A DNA stretch of 64,000 bases from Simmondsia chinensis (lineage: Eukaryota > Streptophyta > Magnoliopsida > Caryophyllales > Simmondsiaceae): positions 13,456,501 to 13,520,500 of the forward strand of contig JAGTTD010000001.1 of the NCBI GenBank assembly GCA_018398585.1, read 5' to 3'. The first letter of the stretch is position 1. Every line of letters begins with the position of its first letter. Below the pieces are notes generated by a model. It was not told where the DNA came from. It searched no databases and worked only from the letters and a program-made list of their open reading frames with translations. This document shows, piece by piece, positions 40,300 to 50,364 of the stretch. The translations under genes were made by a program, and so were the position numbers.

Positions 40300-42279
40300 A
40301 ATATAAATAATGTAAATTATGGTACAAATATTGATGTGGATCTACGACTAGGTTCACTATGATCTTCGGATGAGGCTCTAAACTCTCGATAAGCCGAAAA
40401 ACTGTGACGTAGAGGACGTTCACCTCGACTTCCACGTCTACTTCCTTTAGCACGATTAAATAAACGGTAGTCAACACCTTCTTGTTCTAAGATATGACGA
40501 AATTGGTGTTCTTCACCGGCAGCATCTAGTATGCTATGACAACCTGTAAACCAATCAGTGGAGATAGACTGTATAGTGTGGCCAACTCTGTTACATAATG
40601 CCCTGACTGCGTTTGTAGTCTAATTGACAACAAGGGCAACCTAGCACATATTGCTTATAAATGCTAATAAAATGTAGTGTTGAATAAGTAAGAAAAGAAA
40701 TATTTTCAAAGTACATACTACTCGTTGAAGACGGTTTCCACTTGGGTCGAAACCAAGTCGGGAGCAACGCGGAACATGCAGCTCACGCCATGTGAGGACA
40801 CACCTAGTGATAGATAGATATCATTCCATGTACTCACTAGCCAATGTTGGAGGATTACGTTTGTAGGAAATATGGTGCATTCATGTATTCCACACCTCGA
40901 TTCAATTGCCATGGTAGACAACCCAATTCTTGTTGGATCTGCCCGGATGAGACGTAATCATGTAGACAGTAAGTGTGTCGACATGATTTGGGATATGTTG
41001 CATCAGTCCAAACTGACGCAACACTTTGTCAGAACATTGCATTTCGACAATGTCAAAACATATCAAATGTCCGATATATCACTAGATGCCTTGACCCTCG
41101 AAACAAATATTGGCAAAGAGGCGAACTGAGGTTGCCGGTACGGCGTCCAATTAACCAAGCAAAAAGATAAAATAACTTTGTCATTATATTAAATATTAAA
41201 CGATAAAAAATATGTTTGTTTTCACTTATATACCCAATGAGGTTCTTGGACATCCAGTTGGTCCCCGTAGAAGGACTGAGAAAACCTTGGGTCCTCGCAG
41301 AATGAAGGGCCGGCAGATCACCTGATTAAATATGCATTACAATGCTTTCAGGATGCCTTGCTTCCAGGACAGCAAGATCTTCAGGTTGGGGGTCCTCGGA
41401 AACAGCCTCTCTTCCACTCGGAAGGGGTAAGGCTGCGTACATCCACCCCCCACAGACCTTGCTTTTGCGGGAGCTCGTGAGGCACTGGGAATGTTGGTGG
41501 TGTTGTTGTTAATGCTTACATAATATTGCATATACAATAAAGTAATATTTATAAAATGTTTTCTCTTACTGAGTGCCCAATAGCGGCATTGGATCATTAA
41601 GCATAAGTTGTTGATGGTTGGAAGTGATAATTTGTCAACCGATGTGTAAGTGCTCCTATCACCATAGATAGACATGATAAATTGTAAAAACGTAGGAGTA
41701 CAACATATTAAAAAAATTAAATATGAGTATTATTGTGGTTCGTACCTAGAGCAATAAAACACATTCGTCGAGTTGCTTGGCGCCCTTCATGTAACATCGA
41801 TACAATTGTCTGTTAAGGTAGGCCAAAACTGTTGATCCCTAGTTGTATGACCTAAACTTCTCCATTGTTTCGTGCAATGGGAGGAAAATGAGCGGCATTC
41901 AATTACCAGTAGTGTTGGTGAAGAGCACAGTGCCAATCAAATGGAGGCTATAGCCCCTAGCATGCTGTAACAATACTTGCTCCCCAGCGTCATTTTGGGG
42001 TCCATGTTCAAACTGTCCATTCAACTGTTGATTTACGATCATGCCAACCTTCAACACCTCAGGAGGGGGAGTTGTACCTAATAATTACTGGCACACATGC
42101 CTCCATTTATAATTTAGGCACCGGTAACTGTCATGCCTTCTATTGGTAAACCCAGCAAGAGGGCTACATCTTGCAGCGTTGGCATCATCTCACCAACCCG
42201 TAGATGGAATGTGTGAGTCTCTCACCTCCATCTCCCCAACAAAGCACCAATCAAACTGTTATCAATTTGGATATAACCT
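40300..42279 (-). pseudogene. Stand-alone plant mobile domain (MAIN-like) gene remnant
   Basis: Read from 42279 down. It starts in YIQIDNSLIGALLGRWR, then THTFHLRVGEMMPTLQDVAL and LLGLPIEGMTVTGA, the core start of PMD proteins. It then has ARGYSLHLIGTVLF, MPLIFLPLHETMEKF and a GSTVLAYLNRQLYR piece. Near 41075 it reads ICFDIVEMQCSDKVLRQFGL and MQHIPNHVDT, the conserved C-terminal PMD box. A basic tail (RAKGSRRGSRGERP) lies near 40450. Stops and frameshifts are common and RTE-2 interrupts it at 41351. Its N-terminus is cut by RTE-3. PMD proteins occur both as host silencing factors and in transposons; the proteins' biochemical role is not settled. Confidence 0.72.
41341..41520 (+). mobile_element. 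RTE-2: short 3' tail of an RTE LINE with TSD
   Basis: The body (41351-41510) matches the last 160 bp of RTE-1, from GGATGCC through GTCCTCGGAAACAGCCTCTC and GGCTGCGTAC to GTGTTGTTGTT. Flanks AATGCTTTCA (41341) and AATGCTTACA (41511) look like a 10-bp target duplication with one mismatch. It splits the PMD gene. Tobacco TS-type SINEs share this tail, but the upstream match to RTE-1 favours a truncated LINE. Confidence 0.8.
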
Positions 42280-43068
42280 ACAACAATAACAACAACATAC
42301 CCTATGCCTCCAAGGGCTCCCTCATAAGCAGGGTCTGGGGGTGTAGATATACGCAGCCTTCCCCCTTCAGGGGGGCTACCTTGAAGAGAGGCTATTTCCG
42401 AGGACCCCCAACCTGAGAAATAGGTCCACAGCAAATGGCATGTGACTTGCCAGTAGAAGAGTATCACATCATGAGTAGTGCAAAATACATGGCGACCAAA
42501 ACAATAAAATACCACAAACGACAACAACAAAAACAAAGCAGGCCACATCAAGCAGAAATCAAAGAATAGGTTGAAATCAAAGGATAGGTAGGGCAGGTAG
42601 GCAAGCAAGTAGTAGCTCATGAAAGCAAGTACACACCTAAGGGCGCTAGGAGGATATCACGGCCCAGCACTAGTGAGCTAGACTACCCTACTCCAACTAG
42701 ATCATATATAACCCCTGTACGAGCCTTCCATTGGGCCCTATCTAAGGCCATCTCCTCCCTTAGGTATAGGAGGGTCAGGTCTTGTTGGATCGTCTCCATC
42801 CATCTCTTCTTTGGCCTGCCTCTTCCTCTCATGCCCAGTGTAGTAAGGAGCTGTTCGTACCTTCTCACTGGAACGTTCTCCGGTCTCCTTCTAACATGTT
42901 CAAACCACCTCTAACGTTGCTCTCTCAATTTATCCTCAATGGGGGCTACGCCCAATTTGCCTCCTATGACGTCATTCCTGATTCTATCCTTCCTTGTGTG
43001 TCTGCACATCCACCTCAGCATCCGCATCTCCGCCACCCTCATCTTTTGTGTATATTGTTGTTTCATTG
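42280..43068 (-). mobile_element. RTE-3: RTE LINE fragment interrupted by NA2
   Basis: Minus strand. The coding part near 43065-42690 reads RMLRWMCRHTRKDRIRNDVI, KLGVAPIEDKLREQ, then RGRPKKRWMETIQQDLTLLY and EEMALDRAQWKA, as in RTE-1. A 3' UTR ends in the complement of ACAACAATAACAACAAC at 42280-42297. The 5' side stops at 43068, where NA2 begins, so the rest of the LINE has been lost beyond NA2. It is inserted in the PMD gene. Confidence 0.85.
43064..43068. repeat. Probable left target site of NA2, CATTG
   Basis: The five bases before the TGTTATG end of the NA2 LTR, inside RTE-3. The partner copy is not found at the right end, because NA2 has no 3' LTR. Confidence 0.45.
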
Positions 43069-43611
43069 TGTTATGATCCGAGAATCCAAAGCATGAGCTA
43101 TTGTGACCTAGCTGCTGTCATGTCGCTGTTGGCCTGTTGCGGTTGGTGTTTTGGCTGCTATTTGATGATAGTTTAGTGTAGGGAAGTTGTATTAGCTTGT
43201 GGGTATTGTAACTAGAATAAGTCTTGACGTAATTAGTTGCATAAGTCTCATGTTAAGTCATGTAACAAGTGAACTCTAGTGGCATGTATCCTAGGGGGTC
43301 AATGGCCAATCAAGGTTGGCGGCTAATTAGTTAGATGGCAGTTCAGTCGGTTAGCTTGGTCCACGTGCATTGTATCTCTAGATATTTTAGTCTTAAGTCA
43401 TCCTAGGAGAAAGTAGTATAAATAGATGGCTCTAGCTTGTAATCAACAACAACAACTTTGATGAATGAATTTGATATCTTTTAATATCTCTCCCTACTTT
43501 CTCATCTCCTTTCCCTTCTTTCTCATCTAAACTCTAAACACTCTTCTCATCTCATACTCTCACTATCCCAACCAAGGTTAAGGATCAAGAGAAATCTTTA
43601 AAACCTTAACA
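43069..43611 (+). repeat. NA2 5' LTR (543 bp)
   Basis: Starts TGTTATGATCC and ends CCTTAACA. The TATA box is AGTATAAATAGATGG near 43420. The R/U5 part has TTTCTCATCT repeats as in NA1 and CHR1. The first bases TGTTATG are the same as the CHR1 LTR start (minus strand TGTTATGTTTCC). Confidence 0.88.
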
Positions 43612-43613
43612 AT

Positions 43614-43625
43614 TAGTATCAGAGC
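43614..43625 (+). other. NA2 primer binding site, altered tRNA-iMet
   Basis: TAGTATCAGAGC differs at one base from the iMet complement TGGTATCAGAGC (G to A), and it lies 2 nt after the LTR. Confidence 0.85.
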
Positions 43626-44629
43626 CTCGTTTGGCTTCCAATCAAGCTCTTAATCAAGAAAAATTTGAAATCAGATTGCTCTTGTTCCTGCACAAGTAAC
43701 TTTAGATGCTTTGCATTTGATTTAGTTGAATCAATTCAACTAGATTGAGTTTGTATTGTGTCAAGCCTTTGGTGCTAGCTGCAATTAATCAACAAAAACA
43801 ATTTTGTGCTGATTTGGTTCAGTTTTGTGTGATCAAGAATTCAAATCTGAATTCAAGACAGAAGAGTTGGTGTGCATTGTATTAGATTGAAATCAGTGGA
43901 GTTGATCAAGCTATAGCTATTGAAGTTGAGTGCTGAAGCATAACTAAACTTGATCAAATATTCACTTGATCAGTTGGAAAAGAAGCTTAAGAGAGCTATT
44001 GGATCAACATTACACTTGATCATAATCAAAAGATCAGAAAAACAAGCTGATTGAAGTAGTTTCTGGTTCTGACATTCAAATGAGAAGTGCAGGTAACTGT
44101 TACTGGACTTCAAGTGGCATTTTCGATCAAAATCTGCATTTGTTGTTGATTTGTGATGAAATTCGTGTTAATATGCACAGAAGTGGTAAGAATTCAGTTG
44201 ATTCTTAAGAATTACATGTTATTAAGTTGAGATTTGCTTAGACCGGAATCTGACATTGAACTGAGAACCGAAAGTGTTGAAATCTGATTGGTTCTTGAAG
44301 ATTGCTTTGAGTATTGTGTTAAGGACGTTATTACGATCTAGAGTCGAGCCTAATTCAGAATTGTAAGTCTGATTACTCAAGAAACATCGCAGTTAGGGTT
44401 TGTTCGAGTTCTCTGTGGGGGGAAACTCTGCAAATTAGGGTTCTTATTCAGTGACGATTGAGGAACCATTAGCAAGTGATTGTTTGTGCAAGCGAAGGAG
44501 TATAATTTCTTGAAGCAATCATCTGTAGAAGTGATTCGAATCGAATTTTGTTCCTCTACGAGCTGAATTGGTTCATATCTCTGCGAACTTAGTTTGGTTC
44601 ATATTGAAACGCTGTTTAACATTGCAAAT
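43626..44629 (+). other. NA2 5' leader
   Basis: About 1 kb without a gene; homologous in patches to the NA1 leader (for example CCTCGTTTGGCTTCC, TTGAAGATTGCTTTGAGTAT and CAGAATTGTAAGTCTGA). The spacing to the first ATG is similar in both. Confidence 0.6.
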
Positions 44630-45340
44630 ATGGCTGGGATGGATGAAGATGGCTCTTGTCGATCCATGATGAGTGATATTTGGGAGAAATGGAGGCAATA
44701 ATGCAGACAAGAACGCGAGAAGTTGTGGCAGGAATTGAAATTGGCAATGGACCAAGTGTTGCAGCTAAGTATGAATCAGTTTGCAAACATCAATCAAAAT
44801 GGTGCTTGTGTTCTTGATGCAAATGAGATTCCGGAGTTAGTGGATAGCGTTAGACAGCAAAAGTTCAATGTTGAGCAAAAAGAGGAAGTTGGAGAAGAAA
44901 CGGTTATTGTTGAAGATGAATTCGACCACGACAATGCCGAAATTGATGAACACAAATTCGAAGAACCTGAGTTTGAGCAAGATGATCATTATGAAGACTC
45001 TTTGCTAGAGTTAGAGTATTTTGAAGACGATGAGCTACAGCATGACATGCTTCTGAAATGGGAATACGATTTTCATGTCAAGGGAATGATAAAGAAAGCA
45101 AAGAGTCAGGCGAAGAGGAACCATCTAAATGAAGCGTTGAAAGATTTTTTGGGTAAAAAGAAGATTACAAAGCCGAAATTGAAGCGTGAGGTTGTGTGTC
45201 ATCCTCAGGAGCTTCTGAATTCGCAAGAACAGTACAATGGACAACCTGTGGTTGCCTTAATTGAGTCCAATTCAGTTATGGGACATCTGGATGATCCACA
45301 AGAAGAAGTTAGGCAACAAGAACTAACTCAAGATCCTTGA
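44630..45340 (+). pseudogene. NA2 ORF1, N-terminal half (acidic protein)
   Basis: Starts ATGGCTGGGATGGATG in the same place as NA1 ORF1 and is open to 45340 except for one TAA at 44699. It contains ELKLAMDQVLQLSMNQF, the acidic block ETVIVEDEFDHDNAEIDE shared with NA1, then a longer acidic stretch (DDHYEDSLLELEYFEDDELQ) and a basic segment (KKAKSQAKRNHLNEALKDFL). NA1 lacks the latter two, so NA1 is shorter or NA2 has an extra segment. The function is not recognised; acidic followed by basic composition fits a nucleic-acid-binding structural protein, but no domain is seen. Confidence 0.55.
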
Positions 45341-45551
45341 TTTTGTCGATGTATATGCTAGTATACCAGGGTCGGGTGTAGCCGAATTTCTGAATTCAAC
45401 TGGGGAAGTTGATGTTACTGCAGCAGTAACAATGGAAGCACCACAAAATGTGTTAAGCACTTCGCTAAGCCATCTGGATACTCGAGATCAGCAATTGCTT
45501 TGTGCAGGAAGTAATGTAGTTGACAAAAAATAAGGTTCACGGAGTGGAGAA

Positions 45552-46394
45552 ATGATGTGTGGAAATACACATTCATATGACGAGTTGCTTCCTGATCCGG
45601 GAGAAGATTCTCAAGACCGTATGAAGTCGAAAAGAGTTGATTTTCTGCTGAAAAGAATTACTCAAGCTGCGAGAGTGCGTTTCAAGGTTCAACGAAGGAG
45701 AAGCATGGTGTTTATACAAGCAATTGATTTGTTGGAGGTGTGTAAATTTAGTCAAGCACTGAAACAGATGCCGGTTCCAACCAAAATCAATAAAATCGAT
45801 GCTTTCGCTGATGTAATTGATGTTGGAACTCCCTTTGATCCGGGGAAGGTAGATCATGATTGTAACAAGATGAAACATGAGGCCGAGTTGGAGGAAAGGT
45901 TCAAGCGAACTGCTAAAATTAGTTTTTGAGTCCAATTTAGGCCAAGTCTGATTTCTGGAAGGATTTTTAACATGTTAGAAGTTCACAAGTGGGGTTCTGA
46001 TCTGAAAATTGGATTTGTTCAGCCAAGATCCATTAGTATTGAAGGTCTTTGGGTTATTTTTGATAGGGGAAGACCCCCTGTGGCCTTGGTGGAATCTGAT
46101 AGCTGCAATTGTTTTGGTATGGCTGTGCTAGACAGTGATGTCGCAAGTATGTTGAGCTCCAAATTCAGATTGTGCATTAATCAAGCAATGGGCAGAGAAC
46201 AAGCTCCATTAATACATCCAAAATTGAGTCCTCTTGAAGTTTTGGGGCTTGGTGGTTGGGTTGATTTTGGGATAAGAAAGCTCCTGGCTGGAAATTCAGA
46301 ACTATGGCAGTATTGGATCACATTACAGAATTGTGGCTCGTTGGTGATCTGCTGTGGTTGTTCTGAATGGAAAAATCATATGCACAAGCTTTAA
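45552..46394 (+). pseudogene. NA2 ORF1, C-terminal half in pieces
   Basis: Two open pieces separated by a frame break. The first (45552-45929) has VQRRRSMVFIQAIDLLEVCK and DVIDVGTPFDPGK, the counterpart of ETDVGSPFDPRK in NA1, then NKMKHEAELEERFKR, the counterpart of NRLKHKAELV at the NA1 ORF1 end. The second (45972-46394) contains LWVIFDRGRPPVALVE, a decayed copy of the RPP motif, and CSEWKNHMHKL at its end. The order of the shared motifs differs from NA1, which suggests rearrangement or loss in one of them. Confidence 0.5.
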
Positions 46395-46412
46395 TATCTC
46401 CTTAATGTTAGG

Positions 46413-47579
46413 ATGGAGAAGATCAATGCAACATCAAGGATTACTCCAGCTGAAATTGGAGTGAATATCAACAAGCATAATACATCAGGTGGTAGTGGCA
46501 GTATATACATCAGCAGCAGAGTCAAGTATGGATCAGTCCTTTCTCCTGAATTATGCACATCTGCTTTGATTTACCATTGGCTTCAAAGGCTGGTGTACTT
46601 TGCAAGAATATTTGTGCTTTTTCTTAGGAGATCTATGTTCGTTCATTTAATAAAAAAAGGGGTTCAAAACGAGCTTAGATTACAGGGTTTCTTAAACCAA
46701 CATTGCTGCAGAGTATCACTTATATACAAGGAGCAAATTGAGAAACAAGCAGGAGCTGATGTTTCGTTAGACAATCTGGTAAGGGTATACTGCAAATTGT
46801 TGGGAGTGAGTTCTGCTATAGTGATAGTACAAATGGTGACTTTGTTTCCTTGGAGAGTGATTGATACTTTCGGAAACTTAGCTTGGTGGAGTGAAGTTAC
46901 AAGCTTGCAAGTCAACATTCCAATTGTTCTTGAAACTGAGTTGGAATATGGCAGTGGGAAGCATTGTTCTAAGTGCTCTTTGGGCACTCTCTTCACGTTT
47001 TGGCAAGTTAAGAAAGTGGAAGTATACATTGATGTTAGCAAGGATTAAAGCCAATCTTGTGTCCTAGAAGTGACTGATTCAGTGACTAATTCCAATAAGC
47101 TTGACATCAGGAAAACAACTCTTCACATCATGAAAGTGTGTGAGCTATGGGAGCTGAGGAAGTTAGCTGCAGTTCATGGGGCTAAGCTGCTTCAATCGAA
47201 GTTTGGGGTTCACTTAAGCAGATCCAGTGAAACTACTCACTGCAACAACCAAGACAAGAAGTCCATCTGCAAGATATTTGAAGTTGGAAGGTTGAATTTG
47301 GAACTGGAATCTGAGAAATGTTGTTCTGCTGGGGGTATCACACCACAAGCTGAATCCGGTCCAGGTCTGGAAGCTGGAAAAGGGGATCAATCGGTTATCA
47401 TTTCGAGCCTTGATGCAGCATTTGAGGATATTAATTGTACTCATAGAAGCAGTAGAAACTTAAGAGCATCTGAAAGATCTTCTATAGGCGTGTCAAGTGT
47501 AGGGTACTACAGGGTTAGTAGCTGCTGCGGGAAAAATGTTGGCGTTGATATTTGGCTGATTTGGTACGATATGGGCTGA
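46413..47579 (+). pseudogene. NA2 ORF2 remnant
   Basis: Open pieces 46413-47048 and 47070-47579. The first starts MEKINATSRITPAEIGVNI, matching MENIHATSRINLAEI of NA1 ORF1, so it continues from that region. The second contains KVCELWELRKLAAVHGAKLL and ends in WLIWYDMG followed by TGA, PPE. This is the third RPP motif with Arg turned into a stop (CGA to TGA, at 47577-47579). No enzyme motif is seen. The frames in the opposite strand are shadows. Confidence 0.5.
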
Positions 47580-47795
47580 CCACCTGAGGTTAACTCTCCA
47601 AGTTAGATGCAAAGCAAGGACAATAGGACCTTGGGCCGGAATTACTTTTCAATCTGCATCAATATGGAGTTCTTTAGCTGCATTTCAGATATGGTTACAT
47701 ACATGTTCTTGCTATTGTATGAGTTTGCAAGGCAGTCAGCACACTCAAACTTTCTTCTATTGCGTAGCAAGTGATTTTCATGTTCAACTCTCTTC

Positions 47796-47833
47796 CATTC
47801 TTGAGGACAAGAATGTTTTCAAGGGGATTAAGC
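47796..47833 (+). other. NA2 inverted repeat and polypurine tract
   Basis: CATTCTTGAGGACAAGAATG (47796-47815), spacer TTTTC, then AAGGGGATTAAGC. The 20-mer is identical to those of NA1 and CHR1 and the spacer has the same length. NA2 homology ends here. Confidence 0.88.
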
Positions 47834-47906
47834 TCCTAAAAATGCTCTCAGGCCCCCTTAATAGCCTATAGCTTCAAATGGTATTCTTGGCACTCAACGT
47901 GAGGTG

Positions 47907-48100
47907 TGCTAGGTTTGCTTCCTATCTGGCCATAAACCTCTATAGTGTCATAATCAGTTTAACTATGCTTATATAGTTGATGATGTGCCTCGTTCATTAT
48001 TTTCCATGTCATTTGAAAAAGATTTTGAATATGGCTGGTCTGCTGACCTAGGGGCTACCTCACACATGGCACCAACCGCATAAAACTCTTAAATTGCATG
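47907..48100 (+). pseudogene. Copia gag knuckle and protease start
   Basis: One frame reads C, stop, VCFLSGHKPL, stop, CHNQFNYAYIVDDVP, a C-x2-C-x4-H-x4-C knuckle with stops in two of its positions. It is followed by EKDFEYGWSADLGATSHMAP, the protease active-site region, where DSGAT has become DLGAT. Confidence 0.65.
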
Positions 48101-49160
48101 ATGTCTTACATATTCCCGCCTTATCTCATGACCTTTTTTCGGCATTTATGAGCGAATAATAATTGTTTTCTTCACTTTAATGCTTCTATAGTTTCTGCTA
48201 AGGACAATCGCATGGGGAACATGATATTTAAGTCTAAGACAGATGGCTCTCTTTATCTCATTCACACTTGTTTGGTAGCTACCCGCATCTCTTCAGATCT
48301 TCTACATCATCGTTCTGTTCATTCCAATACTAGTGTTTTATCTACACTTGTACAAAGAAAACTTGTTTCACTTTTGTTGAAAATGTTGACAATTTGTACA
48401 AAATGTCAATTAGGAAAATCATGTTGTTTACCTTTTTGGTTGTACATTTGTTGTACAAATTGAACCTTTATACTTAATGCATCCTAATATTTGGTCTTCT
48501 ATTGATGTTTCAGTTCATGGTCATCCTTATTGGATTATTTTTGTGGATTACAGCTCTAGGTATATTAGGTTGTTTCTTTCGAACTACAAATCAAAATTTT
48601 TTACACATTTCAGAACTTTCAAATCATAGGCTGAGACTCTATTAAATAGCGAAATTCCATTTTTCAAAGTGATGCGGGAAGGAATTTGATCAAAACCCCT
48701 TTTGCGATTACTTTCTAGAACATGGAATTCAATTTCGTATGTCTTGTGTTGAGACTCCTCAACAAAACGAAATGGCAAAGCGCAAACATCATCATTTCAA
48801 TAAAATGGAATGTACTATGCTTTTTAATGCTCGTATGCCTCCCAAGTTTTAGATTAATGCGGCCTATACGTCCGTTTTCTTAATTAATCGTCTTCCCACT
48901 CCTCTTCTTGACAATTCTCCCTCTAAAATTTCATTTTTTTTTTAATGGTGTTTGGGACTGATTGTTACCTAATGTGTCTCCACATGTCTCCAATAAGTTT
49001 TCTCCCCAGCCCAACACGTGTTTTTATCAGATATGGTCTTCATTGTAAAGGTTATCGCTATTTAGATCCTAGCACAAGCCATGTGTATAACAGTCTTCTT
49101 GTATATTTAATGAATCATCTTTTTCTTTGTGCTAGTCTACCCCTTCCCTAACACGCAGCT
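48101..49160 (+). pseudogene. Copia integrase remnant
   Basis: Readable segments are SIDVSVHGHPYWIIFVDYSS, then RYIRLFLSNYKSKFFTHFRT (the integrase core around the first Asp, FVD), a degraded middle region near 48700-48800, and a C-terminal piece (SFLPSPTRVFIRYGLHCKGY, then RYLDPSTSHVY). Many stops break it. In intact copies it integrates the cDNA. Confidence 0.62.
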
Positions 49161-49738
49161 CTCTCCCTAAAAGTGCTTTGGTATCCTTGTCTCCACTCTT
49201 GTATTTTTCCTCACGTAGAAGTGTAGAAGGTGCTTGAAATACCGCTTAAACCCCTCGACTTTTGGCCCCGATGGTAGTGTGGACAGCTGTCCAGATAGTC
49301 CAATGCTGTAGGCAGTGTCTATTGCACCACATCCGGTGTTGCAGACCACTGTCTGCAGCATTGGTGAAGGAATGTAGGGAGACGTTGCAACAACTGCGTC
49401 TCTCACAGCCGTGTCTAGCTCCTCGCCGTCTTCTTCTACTAGCTGCGAGATGTCTTGACAATTTCTCCGATTTCAATTATATCAAATCGTCATCTAATGA
49501 CTAAGCACCTCAAGATTGGTGTCTGCAAGCAAAATAAATTTTTATTCGTCTAGACAAACAATATTTGTTGTTCCTATGAGCTAAATGCAAGCGACTAAGG
49601 ATCCACGTTAGCGCCCCATCATGCTTGGCGAGTATCAAGCTTTGGCTCACAATGGCTCTTGGGAGTTGGTTCCTTCTAATTCTTCTCAAAATGTGTTCGG
49701 TTGTAGTATGAGTTTACAAAGAGAATTTTCATGCTAAT
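49161..49738 (+). pseudogene. Copia linker and RT start, upstream of LINE-B
   Basis: A Ser/Thr-rich linker (SPMLQAVSIAPHPV and SSSSPSSSTS) leads to the RT start: MLGEYQALAHNGSWELVPSN near 49620, then VFGCSMSLQ, where VFGCKWVY-like sequence is expected. LINE-B is inserted just after this, and the frame goes on at 55875 with NKARLVAQ-like sequence. Confidence 0.65.
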
Positions 49739-49752
49739 GGTAAACGTGAGTT
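49739..49752. repeat. Target-site duplication of LINE-B (left)
   Basis: GGTAAACGTGAGTT occurs here and again at 55861-55874 after the poly-A, a perfect 14-bp match. Confidence 0.95.
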
Positions 49753-50364
49753 TAGGGGAGGGGGAACTGTTCACGCGCGTGGGGCTTTGATGACTTAGGG
49801 GCAATTGGGGGCCATTTGGCTATTTTTTTCGCCGCTGACTACGGCACCCGCGTGCAGGGGCAGCGGGGTCGTATGGGGATGTGTCCGATGGTAGTGCATT
49901 TGTCGGTGCCTCCACTTCCTGGTGGTGGTACCCGTTGGTGATTCCAGCGGCCGCTTGAGGGTGAAAATCGAGAGAGAGGGTGCTTGGGTTATTTTAGGGT
50001 TGTTGGGTTTGCATAGAACGTGGGGGCTTCTCCGGTAAGCCCATCACCGGCACCTCGTCCCTTGTGGTTTGCCTCTCTCTCCTCATGCTTTTGGTTGCTG
50101 TCCGACAGTCCTTGGTGGTGCTTCAGCGGTTGTGGCCGGGCTTTCTCTCCCCTCGCCATCTCTCTCTTCGTTTTAGAGCATTCACACGTAAGTTCTCTTT
50201 GGTCCTTTGCTAGTTGTTACTGCTGGGTGTTGGTGGATGGATTTTAATCGGTCTTGGCCAGTTTGAGGGTGGTGGTGGCGCACGCTTGGTGGTGTCATTG
50301 GGAACCCTAATTTTCTAAGGTTTTTTCTTTGTTACTTTCTTGCTTTACTAGTTCTTCATGCACC
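49753..50364 (+). other. LINE-B 5' untranslated region
   Basis: GC-rich leader of about 610 bp, collinear with the LINE-A leader; both end in a conserved ACCCTAATTTTCTA box before ORF1. Confidence 0.6.

Larger units (their letters stand above)
43069..47833 (+). mobile_element. NA2: non-autonomous LTR element lacking its 3' LTR
   Basis: A relative of NA1: 543-bp 5' LTR, mutated tRNA-iMet primer site, leader with stretches shared with NA1, decayed ORFs sharing motifs with NA1, and the hairpin and purine-tract module at 47796-47833. In NA1 and CHR1 the LTR starts 13 nt after the start of AAGGGGA. In NA2, position 47834 onward is instead copia sequence. Either a deletion removed the 3' LTR and the copia 5' part, or the insertion was incomplete. 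Confidence 0.88.

Noticed and set aside
46664..47041. 125-codon minus frame under NA2 ORF2
   Set aside because: The opposite strand has the motifs shared with NA1; this frame has none.
49161..49500. Ser/Cys-rich frames on both strands near 49250-49500
   Set aside because: They lie in the variable linker of the copia polyprotein and show no domain.
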